Shown here: positions 57,065 to 64,000 of the stretch, piece by piece
How the letters are laid out: the number at the start of each line of letters is the position of its first letter
Position numbering within the stretch: the stretch's first letter is position 1
Origin: Diphasiastrum complanatum
Lineage: Eukaryota; Streptophyta; Lycopodiopsida; Lycopodiales; Lycopodiaceae
Assembly (NCBI GenBank): GCA_029204225.1
Contig: CM055095.1
Coordinates: 35,241,078-35,305,077 of the forward strand
Direction: 5' to 3'
DNA length: 64,000 bases
Translations under genes and position numbers: made by a program
The notes under the pieces: generated by a model
The model's database searches: none
What the model was told of the DNA's origin: nothing
Seen by the model: the letters and a program-made list of their open reading frames with translations, nothing else

Positions 57065-58516
57065 ATGACCACTCCTCAGGGACCTGATCAACCCCCGGAG
57101 AGAGGCTTCGACGAACTTGAAACAGAAGCCTTGGCTTACAGAAAAGGGAAGGAACCCATGGAAGTAGAAGAACAGGAACAGTTCGCCGAAGAACTCGACG
57201 AACTGGTTACCAAGGAGCAATTCCTCCAATTGGTAACAGAAGTGGATGAACTGAAGTTGGCATTAGCCAATTTCAAGTCCAGTGTGGACGACTCGTTCGC
57301 TGAACTCAAAAACTTGATTTTGAGTTCCGCGAAAGGAAGCCTTCCCTCCACTTCTCAGTTATCCCCTTCTCCACTTCCATCAGTTTCGGGTGAGACCTTA
57401 CGGTCTCACCCCAGTGTTTTTAAAGATTTAAAGCCTCCTACTTTTAATGGGGAAGAGAAGGATAGAAATGCAGATATTCTACAAACCTTCCTCAGCAAAT
57501 GGAAGAACATTCATGCTCTTAAACAGACCCCTGACCATTTGCAAGCTATTGAGGCCAGTCTTTCCTTAGGGCCCATGGCCTATAAGTGGTGGTTAAATCT
57601 CCAGGAGACTGGGCAGACTCCCCGGTCATGGAAAGCTTTTGAAGAAGCTTTCCTAAGAGAATTTCTACCAGAGAATGAACTGGATAGAGCCTGGGAAGCC
57701 TGGGAAAGAACAGTAATGGATAAATCCCTCATCCAATATATCTCGCAGTATCGAGAAGCAATTTTAAAGATTAAAAATATGGATGACTATCAGAAAATCA
57801 GGGGATTTGTCCGTGGCCTCAAAGATGAATATAAAGTAGAGGTCCAGAGAAACTCGCCTACTACCCTTGAGCAAGCTCTCAGATATGCTCAAATCTATGA
57901 TGATTCAGTGGGTAGGAAGAGAGCGAGACAGCAACCACTTTCTGAGCAGCTTCCTCAGAAAGACTTTCAATTTAAAAAGAAATTTTTAAAAAGAAAGAAA
58001 GAAGATAAATTTAAAGGTGAAGCTCCTCAGAAACGCCCTTCACTCATACAGCCCTTAAAACCAGATGATTTTGAGAAAGCCAAACAAGAACGTTTGTGCT
58101 TTGTGTGTATGGGCAAGGGACACACAGTCAGACAGTGTCCCAAGGGGCCTTTCACTAAAAAAGATAAGAAAGATAAAAAACAAGTTCATCTTGTTCAGAC
58201 TGTATGTTTCCCCAGTGACTCGGCAGCTTCCGAGATCAAAGTGTATCATGAAGATCATGAACATTGTTGCCAGCTGACCTCTGCAATGCTAGCGAGACCC
58301 TTCAGCTTTGGGCCGCATGACCTAGTACGTATGCATGGGAAAGTTGGTAACCAGTTAGTAAGAGTCGTGGTTGATGATGGGGCAACCCATAATTTCATCA
58401 ACCACACCCTGGTTAAAAAGCTTAAACTACCAGAAGTACCTAGTCAGCATAGGTACATAGTTTCATTAGCTAAGGGTGAAGATAAAAAAATATGGGAAAC
58501 TATGGTAAGTAAATAA
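57065..58516 (+). CDS. Gypsy F gag-protease (open)
   Basis: The 483-residue frame is the best preserved gag of the family. Start MTTPQGPDQPPERGFDELET; acidic coiled-coil-like region (EELDELVTKEQFLQLVTEVD); gag core (KWWLNLQETGQTPRSWKAFE, REFLPENELDRAWEAWER). A Lys-rich tail and the CCHC knuckle CFVCMGKGHTVRQC follow, then the protease RVVVDDGATHNFINHTLVKK. It stops after KKIWETMVSK, where sister copies continue, so a frameshift separates it from the rest of pol. Confidence 0.92.
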   Translation: MTTPQGPDQPPERGFDELETEALAYRKGKEPMEVEEQEQFAEELDELVTKEQFLQLVTEVDELKLALANFKSSVDDSFAELKNLILSSAKGSLPSTSQLSPSPLPSVSGETLRSHPSVFKDLKPPTFNGEEKDRNADILQTFLSKWKNIHALKQTPDHLQAIEASLSLGPMAYKWWLNLQETGQTPRSWKAFEEAFLREFLPENELDRAWEAWERTVMDKSLIQYISQYREAILKIKNMDDYQKIRGFVRGLKDEYKVEVQRNSPTTLEQALRYAQIYDDSVGRKRARQQPLSEQLPQKDFQFKKKFLKRKKEDKFKGEAPQKRPSLIQPLKPDDFEKAKQERLCFVCMGKGHTVRQCPKGPFTKKDKKDKKQVHLVQTVCFPSDSAASEIKVYHEDHEHCCQLTSAMLARPFSFGPHDLVRMHGKVGNQLVRVVVDDGATHNFINHTLVKKLKLPEVPSQHRYIVSLAKGEDKKIWETMVSK

Positions 58517-58562
58517 AAATCTTGGTATTCAGGGGTAACAAGATGAAATAAACTTTCAGATA

Positions 58563-59522
58563 ATGCACCTGGATCGAACAGACATTGTTCTCGGGAGAGA
58601 CTGGCTCTACAGTTTAGGACCTTCCCTCCACAGAAACTATCAAGAGAACACCCTCAGCTTTCAGCACAAAGGCCGAGAGATCCAGTTGCATGGGGAGCAT
58701 GATGTTCCCAACAGCCCTATGGTCTGCAGTTCAGAGCTATGTCAGCTAATCGGAGACGAAGACCATCAGGTATTCTTATGTCACTTTCAGTTTATTCCTG
58801 AAGTTTCTATTTCCAGTTCTATTCAGCAGAAAATCAGTAAATTAGAAACTTTATTGTCTAAATTTAAAGACGTTTTTCCTGACTATTTGCCACATGGTTT
58901 ACCACCGAGCAGAGAGGTAGATCATGTAATAAACCTAGTACCAGGTACAGCACCTGTTTCTAAACCTCCGTATCGGGTCAGCCGAACAGAGGATGAAGAA
59001 ATAACTAGGCAGTTAACAGACTATCTTGGGAAAGGCCAAATTCAGACCAGTAGTTCACCATGGGCCTCACCAGTCCTATTGGTGAAAAAGAAGGAGGGGT
59101 CTATGCGTCTTTGCGTAGATTACAGAGCCCTCAATAAAGTCACAATTAAGAATAAATACCCTATGCCTCGGGCAGACGAGTTGTTTGATCAACTCGACGG
59201 GACTAAGTTTTTCAGCAAAATAGACCTCAGATCGGGATATCATAAAGTCCATATAAAATCGGAAGATGTCTCGAAAACAGCTTTTAGGACTCGTCACGGT
59301 CATTATGAGTTTAAGGTGATGCCATTTGGGCTCACAAATGCTCCAGCTACCTTTATGACCTTGATGAACAGTGTCCTCAGACCATACTTGGGTAAGTTTG
59401 TAGTCGTATTTTTAGATGACATCCTCGTCTACAGCAAAACGAGGAAGGAGCATCTAAAACACCTCAGAAAGGTGTTTCGACTGCTAAACAATCCAAGTGT
59501 GAATTCTTCGTTGAAGAAGTAG
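58563..59522 (+). pseudogene. Gypsy F protease end and reverse transcriptase
   Basis: [60 protein letters not shown] and [20 protein letters not shown] (catalytic LDD, about 59.41 kb). After RKVFRLL, about 12 residues seen in Gypsy E ([11 protein letters not shown]) are missing and the frame changes, giving an early stop at about 59522. Confidence 0.88.
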
Positions 59523-59527
59523 CATAT

Positions 59528-60894
59528 TTGGGTCACATTATCTCTTCAGATGGGATTAAGATGGACCCAAATAAGGTTAAAGCCATACTCAGTTGGCTGA
59601 GATCTCAGAATATTTTGGAACTTCAAATCTTTCTTGGTCTGGCGGGATATTACAGACGATTTGTCAAGGAATATGCTCAGATAGCAGTCCCTATGACAAA
59701 TCTTCTTAAGGGGAAGGGAAAGGAGTTCATTTGGGAGTCCGCACAACAGGAGAGCTTTGATGCTCTCAAAACAGCCTTAGCTACAGCACCAGTCTTAAAA
59801 GTCGTCGACCCCAATCAGCCATTTGTGGTCGAAACAGATGCTAGCGACTTTGCAGTAGGTGCTGTACTAACTCAGGGTGGACGACCAGTTGCGTTCGAGA
59901 GTAAAAAACTCGAGCCAGCTCAGACTAGGTACAGTGCCTATGAAAAGGAACTCTTTCTATAGTCCATGCCCTTAAGACTTGGAGGCATTATTTGTATGGT
60001 GCCAACTTTGAGGTCCTGACAGACCATGAGAGTCTCAGATACCTTTGCAATCAACCTGAGCTTAGAGGTCGGAAAGCTCGTTGGGCAGAGTTGATGCAAG
60101 AGTTTGACATGTCTATCAGATATAGACGTGGAAAATTCAATACAGTAGCAGATGCCCTTAGCAGAATGCCTATGATAAACGAGCTGAGTTTTACTCAGAT
60201 TCGTAATGAGTTACTCGAGTCCTTGAGAGGGAAATGCCAGCATGATGCATTCTTCTCTATTATCTGGAACTCAGTCCAGAACAGACAGTTACAGACTCCA
60301 GAACCAGTTCCCGGGGCTGGTGCCAGTTCATCCAAGAATACGGCAGCTTCCGTTGAGGATGATGATGAGTCCGAGTATACGTCGTCAGATGAAGTTGAGG
60401 ATTCTGAGCCTGTATTACCCAAGCAAACCCCAGTGGTTGAGGGTCAGTTGACTCAAGGATTCAAATGGAAACAGTATTCCATTCAAGATGAGTACTTGCT
60501 CTATAGAGATAGAGTATGTGTCCCCAATTCAGAGGATTATAGGCAGCAGGTCCTATATGAATGTCATGACAATCCTAGCGCGGGACACCCAGGCATACAG
60601 AAGACCTATGAGCTTCTTCGTAGGCAATTTTTCTGGCCCAGTATGAAAAAGGACGTCCACCAGTATGTAACCAGTTGCCAGAAATGTCAAGTAAATAAAG
60701 CAGAGCGTTTAAAGGCAGGAGGGTTGTTGCATCCCTTAGAAATACCAGCTGGTAAATGGGAGAGTATCTCCAAGGATTTTATAGTAGGCCTGCCCAAAAC
60801 CCAAAAGGGTAATGACGCTATATGGGTCACAGTTGACCATCTGACCAAAATGGCTCATTTTATTCCGACCAAAACAACCGTTAGTGCTCCATAG
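59528..60894 (+). pseudogene. Gypsy F RNase H and integrase N-terminal part
   Basis: 59528-59962 carries [20 protein letters not shown] and RNase [22 protein letters not shown] small deletion at KELF ends the frame, and 59992-60894 continues with TDHESLRYLCNQPELRGRKA. The integrase zinc finger (HPGIQKTYELLRRQFFWPSM) and core start (WVTVDHLTKMAHFIPTKTT) follow. A stop at about 60892 interrupts the core. Confidence 0.88.
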
Positions 60895-60899
60895 CGAGG

Positions 60900-61738
60900 T
60901 TGTTTGTAGACGGGCTATTTAAATTGTACGGTCTATCTTCCGGCATAGTCAGCGACCGGGACAGTAAGTTTACTGGAAATTTTTGGAGGGCAGTATTCCA
61001 TCATCTCCATACTAAACTTAATATGAGTACCACCGACCATCCACAGACGGACGGTCAAACAGAAAGGATAAATCAAGTGCTGGAGGATATGCTTCGTGCA
61101 TACGTCAGCAAGAAGCAGACTAATTGGGAGGAGTATCTCTCGATATTAGAGTTTGCTTACAACAGTACCAAACATTCAGCTACGGGATACAGCCCATTTA
61201 TGTTGATGTACGGTTTTCAGCCACGCTCACCCACAGCTGTAGGGTTTAAACAAGAAAAAGTTGAAGCAGCCAGAAACTTTTTAGAAGACCTAAACCAGAT
61301 GATAGAACATGCTAAGCGTAGCATTAGACAATCCCAGGATCGAGCCAGGCATTATGCAGATCCACACAGACGGGATGTGCAGTTCTCCACTGGTGTGAAA
61401 GTCTACTTGAGAGTCCCAGTTGACTCTAGAACCCTCAAATCAGGAGTGTGTGCTAAGTTGTCTCCAAGGTATTGTGGTCCCTTTACCATCAGTAGGAGAC
61501 TAGGCGAGGTCACCTATGAACTAGAACTCCCACATAGCAGTAAGGTTTTCCCAGTCTTTCATGTAAGTCAGTTACGGAAAGCCTTAACCAGATCAGACAA
61601 TCTGGTAGGGGACAGTGTTCTAGTTCTCCCATTGGATCCTCAACAACCTCCACATGAACCAGAGGAGATTCTTGATAGTAGAGAGACGCAGACTCGTCAT
61701 ACTCTATACCGAGAATATTTGGTTAAGTGGAATATTTC
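60900..61738 (+). pseudogene. Gypsy F integrase C-terminal part and truncated chromodomain
   Basis: VSDRDSKFTGNFWRAVFHHL, QTDGQTERINQVLEDMLRAY, then LRVPVDSRTLKSGVCAKLSP, SRRLGEVTYELELPHSSKVF and RETQTRHTLYREYLVKWN. The element sequence ends here and Gypsy H resumes on the other strand, so the last chromodomain residues and the 3' LTR are absent. Confidence 0.88.
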
Positions 61739-61743
61739 GTCAT

Positions 61744-62558
61744 ACAGGCTCAGAATCCTCAACATTATCTGACGTATACTCGGACTCATCATCATCCTCA
61801 ACGGAAGCTGCCGTATTCTTGGATGAATTGGAACCAGCCCCGGGAACTGGTTCTGGAGTCTGTAACTGTCTGCTCTGGACTGAGTTGCAGATAGTAGAGA
61901 AGAATGCATCATGTTGGCACTTCCCTCTCAAGGACTCGAGTAACTCGTTACAAATCTGAGTAAAACTCCGCTCGTTTATCATAGGCATTCTACTAAGGGC
62001 ATCTGCTACTGTATTGAATTTTTCCCATCTATATTTGATAGACATATCAAACTCTTGCATCAACTCTGCCCAACGAGCTTTCCGACCTCTAAGCTCAGGT
62101 TGATTGCAAAGGTATCTGAGACTCTCATGATCTGTCAGGACCTCAAAGTTGGCACCATACAAATAATGCCTCCAAGTCTTAAGGGCATGGACTATAGAAA
62201 AGAGTTCCTTTTCATAGGCACTGTACCTAGTCTGAGCTGGCTCGAGTTTTTTACTCTCGAACGCAACTGGTCGTCCACTCTGAGTTAGCACAGCACCTAC
62301 TGCAAAGTCGCTAGCATCTGTTTCGACCACAAATGGCTGATTGGGGTCGACGACTTTTAAAACTGGTGCTGTAGCTAAGGCTGTTTTGAGAGCATCAAAG
62401 CTCTCCTGCTGTGCGGACTCCCAAATGAACTCCTTTCCCTTCCCCTTAAGGAGATTTGTCATAGGAACTGCTATCTGAGCATATTGAGGGCTCTGTAATC
62501 TACGCAAAGACGCATAGACCCCTCCTTCTTTTTCACCAATAGGACTGGTGAGGCCCAT
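61744..62558 (-). pseudogene. Gypsy H RNase H joined to RT start
   Basis: A 272-residue frame runs [13 protein letters not shown]-like sequence in a neighbouring frame, then [19 protein letters not shown] and [20 protein letters not shown] to VEDSEPV. The RT palm (about 540 bp in Gypsy F, from after the first CCCTCAATA to GGAATATGCTCAG) is missing. Both parents share AATA at the junction, which suggests microhomology. Confidence 0.85.
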
Positions 62559-63523
62559 GGTGAACTACTGGTCTGAATTTGGCCTTTCCCAAGATAGTCT
62601 GTTAACTGCCTAGTTATTTCTTCATCCTCTGTTCGGCTGACCTGATATGGAGGTTTAGAAATAGGTGCTGTACCTAGTACTAGGTTTATTACATCATCTA
62701 CCTCTCTGCTAGGTGGTAAACCATGTGGCAAATCTTCAGGAAAAACATCTTTAAATTTAGACAATAAAGTTTCTAATTTATTGATTTTCTGCTGAATAGA
62801 ACTGGAAATAGAAACTTCAGGAACAAACTGAAAGTCACATAAGAATACCTGATGGTCTTCGTCTCCGATTAGCTGACAGAGCTCTGAACTGCAGACCATA
62901 GGGCTGTTGGGAACATCATGCTCCCCATGCAACTGGATCTCTCGGCCTTTATGCTGAAAGCTGAGGGTGTTCTCCTAATAGTTTCTGTGGAGAGAAGGTC
63001 CTAAACTGTAGAGCCAATCTCTCCCGAGAACAATGTCTGTTCGATCCAGGTGCATTATCTGAAAGTTTATTTCATCTTGGTACCCCTGAATACCAAGATT
63101 TAACTTACTTACCATAGTTTCCCATATTTTTTTATCTTCACCCTTAGCTAATGAAACTATGTACCTATGCTGACTAGGTACTTCTAGTAGTTTAAGCTTT
63201 TTAACCAGGGTGTGGTTGATGAAATTATGGGTTGCCCCATCATCAACCATGACTCTTACTGACTGGTTACCAACTTTCCCATGCATACGTACTAGGTCAT
63301 GCGGCCCAAAGCTGAAGGGTCTCGCTAGCATTGCAGAGGTCAGCTGGCAACAGTGTTCATGATCTTCATGATACACTTTGATCTCGGAAGTTGCCGAGTC
63401 ATTGGGGAAACATACAGTCTGAACAAGATGAACTTGTTTTTTATCTTTCTTATCTTTTTTAGTGAAAGGCCCCTTGGGACACTGTCTGACTGTGTGTCCC
63501 TTGCCCATACACACAAAGCACAA
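62471..63523 (-). pseudogene. Gypsy H protease
   Basis: The zinc knuckle CFVCMGKGHTVRQC, RVMVDDGATHNFINHTLVKK (protease active site, DDG) and [20 protein letters not shown] lie on 63523-62975. The next frame (62932-62471) carries [20 protein letters not shown] and [20 protein letters not shown], the start of RT. A stop after HRNY separates the two. Confidence 0.87.
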
Positions 63524-64000
63524 ACGTTCTTGTTTGGCTTTCTCAAAATCATCTGGTTTTAAGGGCTGTATGAGTGAAGGGCGTTTCTGAGGAGCTTCAC
63601 CTTTAAATTTATCTTCTTTCTTTCTTTTTAAAAATTACTTTTTAAATTGAAAGTCTTTCTGAGGAAGCTGCTCAGAAAGTGGTTATTGTCTCGCCCTCTT
63701 CCTACCCACTGAATCATCATAGATTTGTGCATATCTGAGAGCTTGCTCAAGGGTAGTAGGCGAGTTTCTCTGGACCTCTACTTTATATTCATCTTTGAGG
63801 CCACGGACAAATCCCTTGATTTTCTGATAGTCATCCATATTTTTAATCTTTAAAATTGCTTCTCGATACTGCGAGATATATTGGATGAGGGACTTGTCCA
63901 TTACTGTTCTTTCCCAGGCTTCCCAGGCTTTATCAAGTTCATTCTCTGGTAGAAATTCTCTGTCGAAGGGGATAACTGAGAAGTGGAGGGAAGGCCTCCT
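63524..64000 (-). pseudogene. Gypsy H gag, partial and deleted
   Basis: Contains QYISQYREAILKIKNMDDYQ and the Lys-rich tail. At about 63960 the region encoding REFLPEN is joined directly to the SLPSTSQL segment, skipping about 280 bp of gag core present in Gypsy F. It runs off the window. Confidence 0.82.

Larger units (their letters stand above)
55935..61738 (+). mobile_element. Gypsy F: nearly complete chromovirus inside Gypsy H, no 3' LTR
   Basis: 5' LTR 55935-56292, primer-binding site TGGTATCAGAGCC at 56294-56306, gag from 57065, then protease, RT, RNase H and integrase. It ends inside the chromodomain (LYREYLVKWN) at about 61738 without a 3' LTR. The flanks GTAAT (55930-55934) and GTCAT (61739-61743) resemble a 5 bp target duplication with one change. 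Pol has a few frameshifts and a small RT deletion. Confidence 0.92.
54149..64000 (-). mobile_element. Gypsy H: minus-strand chromovirus split by Gypsy F; continues beyond window
   Basis: The 3' LTR is 54149-54506 with its purine tract at 54507-54519. The chromodomain and integrase (55934-54507) are on the left of the insertion, and RNase H, protease and gag (64000-61744) on the right. Sequence left of 55934 and right of 61744 is contiguous in the sister copies. The RT core and part of gag are deleted. The 5' LTR lies outside the window. Confidence 0.9.

Overview
This window is land-plant nuclear DNA. It shows GT-AG introns, plant-type Ty1/copia and Ty3/gypsy LTR retrotransposons primed by a tRNA-iMet-like sequence, a hAT element, and many LINEs attached to (AG)n microsatellites. 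Only one cellular gene was recognised: a minus-strand trithorax-type histone H3K4 methyltransferase of the ATX1/ATX2 class. It is cut into very small exons by introns full of transposons. Introns this large, the dense LINE content and the divergent ATX protein fit a large-genome lineage such as a fern or gymnosperm, but the sequence alone does not settle this. 

Host gene, read right to left: nine exons at 45849-45676 (FYRC), 43954-43802, 40338-40291 and 40047-39930 (PHD finger), 33494-33429, 33285-33224, 740-684 and 470-398 (extended PHD), and 190-1 (linker towards SET). The N-terminal half (PWWP, FYRN) and the SET domain lie outside the window or were not found. One intron is about 32.5 kb (741-33223) and holds half of the window. 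Another is 6.4 kb, almost all of it a 5.9 kb copia element. 

The 32.5 kb intron, by coordinate: unique sequence with a small foldback (741-3700); a decayed gypsy element (about 3.7-11.6 kb) carrying a nested complete copia element (4746-10873); a rearranged LINE (11.65-14.2 kb); an internally deleted gypsy element with both LTRs (14275-18411); spacer and minisatellite (18.4-19.3 kb); two LINEs joined head to tail through (AG)n (19.3-24.1 kb); a half gypsy element (24.1-27.8 kb); a pseudogenised, internally deleted hAT element (27.8-30.2 kb); an ORF1-only LINE (30.2-31.7 kb); and an internally deleted LINE scrap (32.2-32.85 kb). 

Right of the recognised exons, 46.2-50 kb holds CpG-rich repeats in three copies and a foldback element of about 1.07 kb whose two arms carry the same coding-like fragment. 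A 298 bp (TC)n tract followed by (TA)n precedes a 5'-truncated LINE (50.4-52.4 kb). Next come a hAT-like C-terminal scrap and the 5' part of another LINE (52.9-54.15 kb). From 54149 to the window end a minus-strand gypsy element is split by a plus-strand gypsy of the same family (55935-61738). 

No intact autonomous element was found. The copia and gypsy polyproteins carry frameshifts, stops or deletions. The most notable signals are the ATX gene spread through transposon-filled introns and the consistent placement of one LINE family inside (TC)n microsatellites with TC on the LINE sense strand.
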